A stretch of DNA of 64,000 nt from JAAYCI01 sp964370045 (GTDB taxonomy: Bacteria; Bacillota; Clostridia; Oscillospirales; Ruminococcaceae). Positions 1 to 9,075 of this stretch are shown here, piece by piece. Positions within the stretch are counted from its first letter, which is position 1. Every line of letters begins with the position of its first letter. The stretch covers positions 1 through 64,000 of the forward strand of contig CAYJGZ010000013.1 in NCBI GenBank assembly GCA_964370045.1. The letters run 5' to 3'. Both the position numbers and the translations under genes were made by a program. The notes under the pieces were generated by a model. It saw nothing but the letters and a program-made list of their open reading frames with translations, was not told the DNA's origin and did not search any database.

Positions 1-15
1 TCTAAAATCAATAAT

Positions 16-85
16 GCTCTTATCATTCCTTGTGCTTCGCATGATAAGAGCCGCATATTTCATTAAATTTGTGCCGATGCGAAGC
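16..85 (+). promoter_or_regulatory. Leader of hom with two mutually exclusive stem-loops
   Basis: Two perfect inverted repeats overlap just upstream of hom. GCTCTTATCA (16-25) pairs with TGATAAGAGC (42-51), and GCTTCGCAT (34-42) pairs with ATGCGAAGC (77-85). They share bases around 42, so only one can form fully at a time. The second ends about 9 nt before the GGAG ribosome binding site (94-97). This could be an attenuator-like switch, or the terminator of an upstream gene. The window edge hides what lies upstream. Confidence 0.35.
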
Positions 86-104
86 GGCGGAATGGAGCAT
101 TATT

Positions 105-1310
105 ATGGCAAAACTTGCTATTTTAGGATTTGGAACTGTGGGCAGTGGGGTACTGGAAGTGGTAATGCAAAACGAAAGCATTATCACGCAGCGCCTTTGT
201 CAGCCGCTAAAAGTGGGATATATTTGCGACATACGTGATTTTAGTGAGCATGAGCACGCAGAGCTTTTTGTCCAAGACATAGCGCCTATTTTGGCGGATG
301 ATGATGTGAAAGTGGTGGTGGAGACCATAGGCGGCGCAGGCATTGCGCTGGACTTTGTCAGTCGTGCGTTGCAGGCGAAAAAGCATGTGGTGACAAGTAA
401 CAAGGAGCTTGTGGCATCGTGCGGCGCACAGCTTTTGGAGCTGGCAAAACAGCAGGGTGTCTGCTTTTTGTTTGAGGCCTCGGTGGGCGGCGGTATGCCG
501 CTTATCACGCCCATGCACCAGTGCCTTCAGGCGAACAACATCCAGTCGCTTGCGGGAATTGTAAACGGTACTACGAACTTTATGCTCACACGCATGGAGC
601 AGGACGGCGTGACGTTTGAAGCGGCGCTTTCGCAGGCGCAAAAGCTGGGCTACGCCGAAACTATAGACCCCTCCTACGATGTGGACGGGCTGGATGCCGG
701 GCGCAAGGTAGCGATTTTGGCGTCCATTGCGTGCGGCGAGCACATTTACCCCGGCAACATCCACACACGGGGAATACGTGGCATTACGCCCGAGGACATG
801 GGCGCGGCAAAGGCGCAGGGCTGTGCGGTGAAGCTGATTGCATATGCCCAAAGGCAAAGCGGCGGCGAAATGTGCATCGGGGTGGAGCCCATGATGGTGC
901 CGATGCAAAACAAGCTGGCGAGTGTGGAGGATGTGTTCAACGCTGTGCTGATAGATGCGGACATGCTGGGCGAGGCGATGTTTTACGGCAAGGGTGCGGG
1001 CAAGCTGCCCACCGCAAGCGCCGTGGTGGCGGACGTGATGGACGCACTGCGCATGGGCAGTGAAATACACAATACGCTGTTTTGGCGGCCCGCACAGCCC
1101 TGCGAGGGCAAGTATGCCACCATGGGCAGTTGCAGGGTGTATGTAAGGGTGCAAACACAGCAGGATTTTGATAAAATCATGCAGATGCCAAATGCGTGCG
1201 CACTGCCAAATAGCCTTGCGGCGGTACTGCCCGAAATGAGTGCGCAGGCAATCGCACAGCTGTGCGAGCAGATGGGCGAGGGTGCGCTGATACTGAAATT
1301 TTTGGGGTAG
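105..1310 (+). CDS. hom: Homoserine dehydrogenase
   Basis: Reduces aspartate semialdehyde to homoserine with NAD(P)H, the branch point to threonine and methionine; cytoplasmic. The N-terminus has the Rossmann motif GFGTVGSGV. The family signature follows as GIVNGTTNFML and GLDAGRKVAILA. The last 60-70 residues look like a short ACT-type regulatory domain. At about 401 residues it is slightly shorter than the usual 420-440. I chose the ATG at 105, with GGAG at 94-97, because the reading frame upstream lacks a ribosome binding site and homology begins at MAKLAILGFG. thrB and lysC follow on the same strand, giving a threonine/aspartate-family set without thrC or asd in view. Confidence 0.95.
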   Translation: MAKLAILGFGTVGSGVLEVVMQNESIITQRLCQPLKVGYICDIRDFSEHEHAELFVQDIAPILADDDVKVVVETIGGAGIALDFVSRALQAKKHVVTSNKELVASCGAQLLELAKQQGVCFLFEASVGGGMPLITPMHQCLQANNIQSLAGIVNGTTNFMLTRMEQDGVTFEAALSQAQKLGYAETIDPSYDVDGLDAGRKVAILASIACGEHIYPGNIHTRGIRGITPEDMGAAKAQGCAVKLIAYAQRQSGGEMCIGVEPMMVPMQNKLASVEDVFNAVLIDADMLGEAMFYGKGAGKLPTASAVVADVMDALRMGSEIHNTLFWRPAQPCEGKYATMGSCRVYVRVQTQQDFDKIMQMPNACALPNSLAAVLPEMSAQAIAQLCEQMGEGALILKFLG

Positions 1311-1372
1311 TCCATTGGATTGTTTTCCGCAGAAAACGAAATCATTATACTTCAGGAGCATTTAGGGGTGAA

Positions 1373-1468
1373 TTTTGCCCATTTGTGGGCAAAAGAGGGG
1401 CATTTCAAGGTCTGTGAATTTTTTTGCAATAGTTTTTTGACACTCTGCGGTCATGGCAAGCCATGACC
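1373..1468 (+). other. Intergenic hairpins between hom and thrB
   Basis: The 267-nt gap holds two simple inverted repeats: TTTTGCCCA (1373-1381) with TGGGCAAAA (1386-1394), and GGTCATGG (1449-1456) with CCATGACC (1461-1468). Neither is followed by a T-run, so they are not clear intrinsic terminators. No known riboswitch is recognisable. Confidence 0.35.
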
Positions 1469-1577
1469 CTACGGTATGCGATGTCATTTTGCATGTGACA
1501 TTGACATGAGGGCACCCGAAAATTGATTTTTGTGCCCCTTAAAAAATATTACTTCCCTTGAAAGGAAAATTTGTGCT

Positions 1578-2480
1578 ATGATTACAGTGCACGTGCCTGC
1601 CACCAGCGCAAACGTAGGCGCAGGTTTTGATGCGCTGGGGCTTGCGCTAAGCCTTGGCAACACAGTCTCCATGGAGGAAGCGGAGGGCTGTCACATACAG
1701 GCGGCGGACGGCGATACGCTTTTTGCGGGCGAGGACAACATGGTGTACAAGGCGGCGAAACAGCTGTACGAGCTGTGCGGCAAGCCTTTTTCGGGGCTTC
1801 GTATGTATCAGCAAAGCCCCATTCCGCTCACAAGAGGCCTTGGCTCTTCCTCTGCGTGCATCATAGCGGGGCTTTTCGGTGCGAACGTTTTGCTGAAGTA
1901 CCCCTACACACGCCAGCAGCTTTTGGACGTGGCGGCAGGCATGGAGGGACACCCCGACAACGTAGCGCCCGCACTTTTGGGGGGGCTTGTGGCAGGGTGC
2001 ATAGAGGGCGAGCGGGTGCACACCGTGAAAAAGGAAATATCGCCCACGCTGTGCTTTGCGGCGTTTGTTCCCGATTTTGAGCTTCCCACAAAAAAGGCAA
2101 GGCAGGCACTGCCGGGCACCATACAGCACTCGGACGGGGTGTTTAACCTCTCCCGTGCGGCGGTGTGCCAGGCGGCGTTTTGCGAGGGCAGGCTGGACCT
2201 TTTCCCCATGGCGACACAGGATAAACTGCACCAGCCATACCGAATGCAGTTCATCCCCGGGGGCGAGGAGATATTTGCGCTGGCACGTAGCGCAGGGGCG
2301 CTTGCGTGGTTCATAAGCGGCGCAGGGCCTACTATCCTTGCGGTGGTGGAAAAGCGCAACGAGGACTTTTGGTCCTACACACAGGCGGCGCTGAATGAGG
2401 CGAAAAAGAACGAATTGCCGCACGGGCGCTTTGCCATGATGCGCCTTGAAGCGGACAACGAGGGTGCACGGCTGGTGTAA
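1578..2480 (+). CDS. thrB: Homoserine kinase
   Basis: Phosphorylates homoserine to O-phosphohomoserine for threonine synthase; cytoplasmic GHMP-family kinase. The N-terminal PATSANVGAGFDALGLAL is the family opening. The ATP-binding GHMP motif is PLTRGLGSSSACIIAG, and ISGAGPTILAVV near the C-terminus matches GHMP motif 3. About 300 residues, normal for ThrB. The ATG at 1578 fits the family start and has AAAGGA upstream. It lies between hom and lysC, both threonine-pathway genes, but the 267-nt gap to hom means independent transcription is possible. Confidence 0.95.
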   Translation: MITVHVPATSANVGAGFDALGLALSLGNTVSMEEAEGCHIQAADGDTLFAGEDNMVYKAAKQLYELCGKPFSGLRMYQQSPIPLTRGLGSSSACIIAGLFGANVLLKYPYTRQQLLDVAAGMEGHPDNVAPALLGGLVAGCIEGERVHTVKKEISPTLCFAAFVPDFELPTKKARQALPGTIQHSDGVFNLSRAAVCQAAFCEGRLDLFPMATQDKLHQPYRMQFIPGGEEIFALARSAGALAWFISGAGPTILAVVEKRNEDFWSYTQAALNEAKKNELPHGRFAMMRLEADNEGARLV

Positions 2481-2540
2481 AAGCAGGCGGTGCGCCGACA
2501 CTAAAACAGATAGCACTGTAACTTAGGGGGATGATAAGCA

Positions 2541-3758
2541 ATGGCGCTTATTGTGCAAAAATTCGGCGGCACATCGGTGCGGGACGCACAGCGTGTGCGC
2601 AATGTGGCACGCATTGTGGCGGATACATACAACGCCGGCAATGATGTTGCGGTGGTGGTGTCCGCACAGGGGGATACCACCGACATACTGCTGGAAAAGG
2701 CGGCGGAAATAACGGCAAAGCCCAGCGCAAGGGAGCTGGATGTGCTACTTTCAACGGGCGAGCAGATAAGCATGTCGTTGCTGGCGATGGCGCTGGCGGA
2801 GATGGGCCTGCCTGCCATAAGCCTTGCAGGGTGGCAAGCAGGCTTTGAAACATCACGTAGCTACGGCAAGGCTCGCATTCGCAACCTTGACACCGAGCGC
2901 ATACAGAGCGAGCTTGACAAAAAGCGTATTGTCATTGTGGCGGGCTTTCAGGGCATAAACGTGAACGGCGACATAACGACACTCGGCAGGGGCGGCTCGG
3001 ACACAAGCGCTGTGGCAATAGCGGCGGCACTGCACGCCTCCCGCTGCCAGATATACACAGATGTGGACGGGGTGTACACCGCCGACCCACGCACCGTGAA
3101 AAACGCCCAAAAGCTGGATAGCATTTCCTTTGACGAGATGCTGGAGCTTGCGTCGCTGGGTGCGCAGGTGCTGAACAATCGCAGTGTGGAGCTTGCAAAA
3201 AAATACGGTGTGGTGCTGGAGGTTTTGAGCAGTCTGAACCCGGCACCCGGCACTATTGTGCGGGAGGAAATGGACATGAAAGAGGGTATGCTGATAAAAG
3301 GGGTTGCCAAGGACACAAAGGTTGCCGTTATCACGCTGTACGATATGCCGGACGTGCCCGGCACAAGCTTTAAGGTGTTTAGCCTTGTGGGCAAAAAGGG
3401 GCTGAACGTGGATATTATACTGCAGTCCTCGGGGCGTGACGGCAACAAGGACATAATATTTACCGTGCCTTTAGATGATGCGGAAACCGCAAAGTCTGTA
3501 CTGGAAGAGCACATGGCTCAGCTGGGCGCAAGCGGCATAAAAGTGGCCACAAACGCCGCAAAGATAAGCATTGTGGGCGCAGGTATGCAAAGCCACAGCG
3601 GCGTTGCGGCACGCATGTTCGAGGCACTTTCGGAGGAGCACATCAACATCCGCATGGTGTCCACGAGCGAAATAAAAATATCCGTGCTCATAAACAAAGA
3701 GGATGCGGACCGTGCGGTTGCGGCCATCCATGATGCGTTTATGGCAACGAATATTTAG
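2541..3758 (+). CDS. lysC: Aspartate kinase
   Basis: Makes aspartyl phosphate, the first step to lysine, threonine and methionine. The opening VQKFGGTSV and the later GRGGSDTSAVAIAAAL are the aspartokinase substrate and ATP signatures. The C-terminal about 150 residues form two ACT domains (around AVITLYDMPDVPG and ISIVGAGMQSHSG), the usual feedback-binding part. 405 residues matches the monofunctional class. A GGGGG ribosome binding site lies 11 nt upstream. There is no lysine riboswitch in the 60-nt gap, so control is probably allosteric or at the operon promoter. An intrinsic terminator follows at 3788. Confidence 0.95.
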   Translation: MALIVQKFGGTSVRDAQRVRNVARIVADTYNAGNDVAVVVSAQGDTTDILLEKAAEITAKPSARELDVLLSTGEQISMSLLAMALAEMGLPAISLAGWQAGFETSRSYGKARIRNLDTERIQSELDKKRIVIVAGFQGINVNGDITTLGRGGSDTSAVAIAAALHASRCQIYTDVDGVYTADPRTVKNAQKLDSISFDEMLELASLGAQVLNNRSVELAKKYGVVLEVLSSLNPAPGTIVREEMDMKEGMLIKGVAKDTKVAVITLYDMPDVPGTSFKVFSLVGKKGLNVDIILQSSGRDGNKDIIFTVPLDDAETAKSVLEEHMAQLGASGIKVATNAAKISIVGAGMQSHSGVAARMFEALSEEHINIRMVSTSEIKISVLINKEDADRAVAAIHDAFMATNI

Positions 3759-3787
3759 CAGAGTGATGCAAAGAGGTCCGGCTATAT

Positions 3788-3824
3788 CCGCCTTTGGGAG
3801 CAAAAGCCCAAGGGCGGCTTTTTT
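3788..3824 (+). terminator. Intrinsic terminator after lysC
   Basis: CCGCCTTTGGG pairs with CCCAAGGGCGG around an 8-nt loop and is followed by TTTTTT. It ends the hom-thrB-lysC series. Confidence 0.85.
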
Positions 3825-4028
3825 GTGTGATGCAAACACGAGCATTTTGTGAAAAAATCAGCCTGTGGCTCGGTTTATACGCTATATATGGACAAATTAG
3901 CATAAATTAACTTGTCTAAAGCATCATTTAGCGTTATAATGTACAAGAATAATTGTGTACATGTAGTCCTTGTAGATGTTATGGTTTTCGACTTAAAGGA
4001 CTATAAAATCACGTGCGGGGTGAAACAT

Positions 4029-4967
4029 ATGCCAAATGAGCCACTCGATTATTTCGACAACAAGCAGGACGATGAGGAGTATCGCAAGCGTGCGGCGGCA
4101 AGGTCAAAGCGCAGGCAGCAACGAAAAACCCAAAAGCTTATGCTTGTGGGTGCGTTTGCGCTTGCGGTGGTGTTGGTCATTGTGTGCTTTATATTTATCA
4201 TAAGTGCGATATTTTCGGATGATAAGCCACAGAGTGCTGCGCAATCTTCCTCTGCATCGCTTGCGGTATCTGCGTCGCAGGCGGCACAGAGCACTGCCAC
4301 CGCATGGCCCACAGCACAAGACCCTTCGCTGTGGAACCTAATGCTTGTAAGCCCTGCAAGCCCCATGCCCGACGGATATGCACCACCGCTTACGGTAGTG
4401 AGCACCCTTGGGCACAACTTCCATGCGGATGCCGCCGCAGAGCTTACCGCCATGATGGACGCGTGCAACGCAGTGGAGGGCAACAGCCTGCAGATAAACT
4501 CGGCGTACAGAGGCCCGCAGACACAGCAGAGCAAGAGGGATGCGGTGATAGCGGCACTGCAAGCCACCATGAGCGAGACGGAGGCGGTGGTGATAGCGGA
4601 TGAAATAGAGCCGCTGTACCCCATGAGCGACCACCAGACGGCGCTGGGGCTGAAGTTTGTCACAGGAACGCTGAACGACACGGTCGAGGCGTTTGAGCAG
4701 ACACCCGAGTACCTGTGGCTGGTGCAACATGCGCACGAGTACGGCTTTATCCTGCGCTACCCACGAGGCAAGGAGAGCATAACGGGCATACGCTTTCAGC
4801 CCTATCACTGGCGCTATGTGGGCAAGGAGGCGGCCGCTGTGATACAGCAGTACGGCATAACGCTGGAGGAGTACCTCGGCGTGGCGTCAGATGCGCCTGC
4901 GGATGCGTCTGCTATAGTATCCTCTGCGCCGCAGAGCACGGCGAGTGTGCCGAGCAATATAGGATAG
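4029..4967 (+). CDS. Membrane-anchored VanY-like protein with altered active-site residues
   Basis: A short basic N-terminus is followed by a membrane anchor at about residues 37-58, a low-complexity Ala/Ser linker, and a VanY/D-Ala-D-Ala carboxypeptidase fold outside the cell (AYRGPQTQQ, SDHQTALGLK, QPYHWRYVG). Active family members bind zinc through His, Asp and His in SxHxxGxAxD and ExxHWR, with Glu as catalytic base. Here the histidines remain (H202, H260), but the Asp position is Lys209 and the Glu position is Gln257. The protein is therefore probably not a working peptidase and may bind peptidoglycan stems or act as a scaffold. The start at 4029 is set by GGGG at 4017-4020. It lies just upstream of the ymfF/ymfH/lgt envelope genes. 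Confidence 0.8.
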   Translation: MPNEPLDYFDNKQDDEEYRKRAAARSKRRQQRKTQKLMLVGAFALAVVLVIVCFIFIISAIFSDDKPQSAAQSSSASLAVSASQAAQSTATAWPTAQDPSLWNLMLVSPASPMPDGYAPPLTVVSTLGHNFHADAAAELTAMMDACNAVEGNSLQINSAYRGPQTQQSKRDAVIAALQATMSETEAVVIADEIEPLYPMSDHQTALGLKFVTGTLNDTVEAFEQTPEYLWLVQHAHEYGFILRYPRGKESITGIRFQPYHWRYVGKEAAAVIQQYGITLEEYLGVASDAPADASAIVSSAPQSTASVPSNIG

Positions 4968-4972
4968 TTTGC

Positions 4973-5072
4973 AAGCAAAGTCAAACGTAATAAAGTAGGC
5001 GGCATATCCCCCTGCCGTAGGCGAGGGGATATGCCAAAGAAAAACCAAACTACCTATTGTTTCAAAGTTTTT
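4973..5072 (-). repeat. R1 dispersed hairpin repeat, copy a
   Basis: The central stem GGCATATCCCCCTGCC (5001-5016), loop GTA and GGCGAGGGGATATGCC (5020-5035) pair almost perfectly. The flank AAAAACCAAACTACC is shared with the copies near 24.8 and 61.5 kb. It lies between the VanY-like gene and ymfF. Confidence 0.75.
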
Positions 5073-5165
5073 ACGGTGCGTCCGCCGAAGTTTGTTTCTT
5101 ATGGAATAGGCGAATGCACCGTTTTTACCTGCTTATTTTGGATAAAACATGCAAAAGGAGACTTA

Positions 5166-6434
5166 ATGGAGAGAATACAGCTTGCCCCGGGGGTGTTTAT
5201 CACCGAGATAAAGGGCGAAAAGTTTAAGCGTTGTAAGCTACTGATAAATTTGATTGTGCCCAGCGTGCGTAGCGAGGCGACGGTGCTTGCCGTATTGCCG
5301 CATGTGCTGAACAGGCGGTGCGAGGCAATCCCCGACGCAACCGCCCTTTCACGCAAGATGTTTTCGCTGTACGGGGCGGAGCTTTCGAGCGACAGCTACA
5401 CCGCAGGCGCAAACAGAGTGCTTTCGATAGGTGTTTCGGGGCTGAAAAACGAGTATGCGCTAAACGGAGAGGACTTGGCAGGCGAGTACTTAACACTGGC
5501 GTGCAATCTTTTGTTTGCGCCAAAGCTGAGCGGCGGCGTGTTCGAAGTGCAGGATGTGGAAATAGAGAAGGAAAAGCAGGCGGAGTTTTTACGCAGTGAA
5601 ATAAACAACAAGCGCTCCTACTGCATACGCAAAGCACGCCGCAAGCTGTACGGCGACAGCCCACTGGGCATAGAGTCGTGCGGATACGCAGAGGATATAC
5701 AGCCGATTACATCAAAGAGCTTATACGAAAGCTACCGTGCTATTTTACAAAATGCACAGCTTGAAATATACGTGTGCGGCATGGACGCGCAAAGTGTGGC
5801 AGGGCGCATAAAAAAGGAGCTTGAGGGCATAAATCGCACCCCGATTGCGCTTGCAACAGCAACCCCACTGCCAAAGGCGCACAGCGCACAGCTGTTTGAG
5901 GAGGAGATGGACACCGCTCAGGGCAAGCTGTGCATTATGCTCACAAGCGGGCAGGAGATGCACCCGCAGACAGAGGCGCACATGCGGCTTGCAAGTGCGC
6001 TGTATGGCGGCCTGCCCACCTCCCGTCTTTTTACGGATGTGCGTGAAAAGCAGAGCCTGTGCTACTACTGTGCGGCAGCTCCGGGACCTTACGGCGGCAC
6101 GCTGACGGTAGACTCGGGCGTGGACCACAAGGACGCGGACAAGGCATCAAAGGCTATTTTGCACGCACTAAAGCAGATACAAGAGCAGGGCGTGAGCGAG
6201 GGGGAGCTGCAAAACGGCAAGAGCTACCTAAAAAGCGCCTACGCAACCATGCAGGACAGTGCCGATGCCATGGTGAGCTGGGTGTTCAATGAGTGGCTTC
6301 GTGGCACAAACCGCACTGTGGAGCAGATGGTGTCCTACATAGAGCAGACGAGCGCACAGCAGGTGCAGGACGTGCTTTCGGCGTATGCGCCCGCTGTTGA
6401 GTATCGCATTGTGGGAAAGGGGGAAAACGCATGA
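5166..6434 (+). CDS. ymfF: M16 family protein YmfF (non-catalytic partner)
   Basis: Insulinase-like (M16) fold, 422 residues, similar to B. subtilis YmfF. The HxxEH zinc motif expected near the N-terminus is absent, as is normal for this subfamily. The C-terminal half has the M16 R/Y-type region (FTDVREKQSLCYYCAA). It overlaps ymfH by 4 nt, so the two are translationally coupled and probably form a heterodimer. Family knowledge links YmfF/YmfH to modification of elongation factor P in bacilli; that role here is inference. The start at 5166 follows AAAGGAG, whereas a longer reading frame would begin inside the R1 repeat. Confidence 0.85.
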   Translation: MERIQLAPGVFITEIKGEKFKRCKLLINLIVPSVRSEATVLAVLPHVLNRRCEAIPDATALSRKMFSLYGAELSSDSYTAGANRVLSIGVSGLKNEYALNGEDLAGEYLTLACNLLFAPKLSGGVFEVQDVEIEKEKQAEFLRSEINNKRSYCIRKARRKLYGDSPLGIESCGYAEDIQPITSKSLYESYRAILQNAQLEIYVCGMDAQSVAGRIKKELEGINRTPIALATATPLPKAHSAQLFEEEMDTAQGKLCIMLTSGQEMHPQTEAHMRLASALYGGLPTSRLFTDVREKQSLCYYCAAAPGPYGGTLTVDSGVDHKDADKASKAILHALKQIQEQGVSEGELQNGKSYLKSAYATMQDSADAMVSWVFNEWLRGTNRTVEQMVSYIEQTSAQQVQDVLSAYAPAVEYRIVGKGENA

Positions 6435-7705
6435 GCTTTCAGCTGCCCAAAGCTGCGCAGGACGCACTGAAGTTTCAGGAGGTAGTGTTGCCAAACGGGC
6501 TTGCGGTGCGTCTTTTGCCCATGCCCGAGTATGGTGCGGTGCACGCTATTTACGCCACAAAGTTCGGCTCGATAAACAGGCACTTTAAGCAGGGGGACAA
6601 GGAAATATATCTGCCTGCGGGTGTTGCGCACTTTTTAGAGCACAAGATGTTTGAAAACGAGGACGGCGTGGATGCCTTTTCGTTGTACGGCGAGACGGGA
6701 GCATCCGCCAACGCCTACACCGGCTTTGACCAAACGAGCTACATATTCACCGCTACAAACGAAATAGAGCGCAACCTTGACATTTTGTTGTCCTTTGTGG
6801 GGCATCCCCATTTTACAGACGCAACGGTGCAAAAGGAGCAGGGAATCATAGCGCAGGAGATAGGCATGTACGACGACATTCCCGAAATGCGCAGTGTGTT
6901 TGGCATTTTGGAGTGCCTGTACCACAATCACCCCGTGCGGGATGACATTGCGGGCAGTGTGCAGTCCATCTCCGAGATAACGCCCGAGATTTTGTACAGC
7001 TGTACAGACGCATTTTACACCCCCTCCAACATGGTGCTGTGTGCGGCGGGTAACATCAGCATGGACACGCTGCTTGCCGCTGTGGAGCGTGCAGGCCTGC
7101 CGTCGCAAAAAAGCGAGCCTGCGGTTTCGCTGTGGCCGAGCGAGCCTGCGAGCGTGTGCACCCAAAGCAAGGAAATAATAATGCCGGTGGCTATGCCCAT
7201 GTTTTCGCTGGGCTTTAAGGAAGAGCCGGTGAGGGGGGACACTGTAAAAACACAGGTGGTGTGCGACCTTATCACCGAGCTATTGTTTGGCGAAACAAGC
7301 ACGCTGTATCGTAAGCTTTATGACGAGGGACTTGTACAGCCGGACTTTAGCGGCGAGTACGGATGCCACGATGAATGTTTGCAGTTTATCGTTTCGGGCG
7401 AGAGCCGCCAGCCCCAGCGTGTGCGCCGAGAGGTGCTGAAAGAGATAAAGCGTGTGCGCAGCGAGGGTGTGGACGCACAGCAGTTTGAAATATGCAAAAA
7501 CATGATGTACGGCGAGGCTGTGGCGGAGCTGGAGAGCGTGGAGCGTGTGGCCTCCCAGCTGTGCTACAGCTACTTCCGTGGGCGCACGCCCCAAAAGGAG
7601 CTTGCGGCGCTTGCCGCAGTGCAGGTGAGCGATGTGAACGAGGCACTGCAGAGCATGTTAAGCGAAGAGCGCAGTAGCTTTTTGCTCATACATGAGGGGG
7701 AATAG
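6431..7705 (+). CDS. ymfH: M16 family zinc protease YmfH
   Basis: Insulinase-family metalloprotease of 424 residues. The zinc motif HFLEH is at residues 67-71, and a downstream glutamate in the KEQGIIAQEI segment is the likely third ligand. It begins at an ATGA overlap with ymfF and should pair with that non-catalytic subunit. The product is predicted cytoplasmic, as no signal peptide is visible. lgt follows 111 nt later, probably from its own promoter. Confidence 0.88.
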   Translation: MSFQLPKAAQDALKFQEVVLPNGLAVRLLPMPEYGAVHAIYATKFGSINRHFKQGDKEIYLPAGVAHFLEHKMFENEDGVDAFSLYGETGASANAYTGFDQTSYIFTATNEIERNLDILLSFVGHPHFTDATVQKEQGIIAQEIGMYDDIPEMRSVFGILECLYHNHPVRDDIAGSVQSISEITPEILYSCTDAFYTPSNMVLCAAGNISMDTLLAAVERAGLPSQKSEPAVSLWPSEPASVCTQSKEIIMPVAMPMFSLGFKEEPVRGDTVKTQVVCDLITELLFGETSTLYRKLYDEGLVQPDFSGEYGCHDECLQFIVSGESRQPQRVRREVLKEIKRVRSEGVDAQQFEICKNMMYGEAVAELESVERVASQLCYSYFRGRTPQKELAALAAVQVSDVNEALQSMLSEERSSFLLIHEGE

Positions 7706-7816
7706 CGCAGTAGTTAGCAAAGCTTTTGCTGTGCTCCTGCCTGTACGCTTAACACAAAAAGTACACAAAATTTTGTACAATTACAATGACAATAAACTAT
7801 TTACGGAGCGTTATTT

Positions 7817-9055
7817 ATGGTGAGAGAAATTACAAACCTCGTGGAGTTTCCCGAGCTTGGGCTTAGCCTGAACATATCCAATGTTGCATTTAGCATATTC
7901 GGCATAGACATCTACTGGTACGGGCTTATCATAGGCATCGGCATGATGCTGGGCGTCTTGGTGGCGTTTAAGCTTGCGCCCAGCTTTGGGGTGGACTCGG
8001 AGCGCATGGTGGATGTAATAGTGATTGGCTTTATATGCGCCATTGTGGGTGCACGGCTTTATTATGTCGCCTTTTCGGGCTTGCGGTACGAGAGTCTTTG
8101 GGATGTGGTAAACCTACGTGACGGCGGCCTTGCCATTTACGGCGGAATTATAGGCGGTATGCTCGGCGCAGGCTTTGCGTGCAAGTGGCGAAAAGTGCCC
8201 ATATTGCCACAGCTGGACTTGGTGGCGTACGGCTTTTTGGTGGGGCAGTCCATCGGGCGCTGGGGCAACTTTTTCAACCAAGAGGCGTTTGGCGACACCA
8301 CCACAGGCCTTTTGGGTATGCGCAGTGCGTCCACTGTAAACTACCTCATGAATGTGGCCGCCCCTCGCCTTGCGCAGGAGGGTATTTATGTGGACCCGTA
8401 TGCCCCCGTTCACCCGACATTCTTGTATGAGAGTCTGTGGTGTGCGCTGGGTTTTGTGCTACTTTATCTTTACCGCAAGCACCGCCGCTTCAACGGCGAA
8501 ATACTGCTTTTGTACGTCGTGTGGTACGGCCTTGGGCGCTTTGTCATCGAGGGTATGCGCACCGACAGCCTGATGGTCCCGATAGTAAACCTGCGTGTGA
8601 GCCAGGTGCTGGCGCTTGCGTCCGCTGTGGTGGCGCTGGCGGTGTGGGGATACATACGCTACAAAAGAAGGGGCAAGCCGCTTGTAGTGCCCGAAATACC
8701 GCCGCACACCGCAAGGGTGAGGCTGAGTGTAGACGAGGGCGAGCAGATTGTGGAAATAAGCTGGCCCGCAATCGAAAAAGCACCAACAAAGGAGCGTCGG
8801 CTTGAGATGGCGCAGGAGGCGCTAAGGAAGCAAAAGGCAAAGGGCGAAGCGCAGGGTGAAACATCTGCGCAAGAGGCGAGTAGCTCTTCAAAGAAGGACA
8901 AAGCGGACGCTGAAGCAAAGGACACCTCCGAGGAGCAAAGTGACGGCACTGAAAAGGCGAAAGACTCTGAGAGCGAGGAGAAAAAAGCCTCCGAGGACGA
9001 AAAGCCTGCCGACACAAAAGAGGACGAGCCACCTGAAAGTTCCAAGGAAAAATAA
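7817..9055 (+). CDS. lgt: Prolipoprotein diacylglyceryl transferase with long acidic C-terminal tail
   Basis: Transfers diacylglycerol to the lipobox cysteine of prolipoproteins; integral membrane enzyme. The Lgt signature GRWGNFFNQEAFG is at residues 147-159, among about seven membrane segments. The catalytic core ends near residue 280. The remaining roughly 130 residues first resemble a short folded segment (VRLSVDEGEQIVEISWPAIE) and then become a Lys/Glu/Ser/Asp-rich, probably disordered tail. Typical Lgt proteins are 260-290 residues, so the tail is an unusual addition. GGAG at 7805-7808 supports the start. The BMP lipoprotein at 37.8 kb would be a substrate. Confidence 0.93.
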   Translation: MVREITNLVEFPELGLSLNISNVAFSIFGIDIYWYGLIIGIGMMLGVLVAFKLAPSFGVDSERMVDVIVIGFICAIVGARLYYVAFSGLRYESLWDVVNLRDGGLAIYGGIIGGMLGAGFACKWRKVPILPQLDLVAYGFLVGQSIGRWGNFFNQEAFGDTTTGLLGMRSASTVNYLMNVAAPRLAQEGIYVDPYAPVHPTFLYESLWCALGFVLLYLYRKHRRFNGEILLLYVVWYGLGRFVIEGMRTDSLMVPIVNLRVSQVLALASAVVALAVWGYIRYKRRGKPLVVPEIPPHTARVRLSVDEGEQIVEISWPAIEKAPTKERRLEMAQEALRKQKAKGEAQGETSAQEASSSSKKDKADAEAKDTSEEQSDGTEKAKDSESEEKKASEDEKPADTKEDEPPESSKEK

Positions 9056-9075
9056 GAGCGTCAGAGGAAGCGTAG

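Noticed and set aside
207..1361. 384-residue open frame antisense to hom
   Set aside because: Low-complexity, Arg/His/Cys-rich translation without motifs. It is the shadow of hom, which has clear family signatures.
2481..2540. Lysine riboswitch before lysC
   Set aside because: The 60-nt gap is far too short for the lysine aptamer and has no matching stems.
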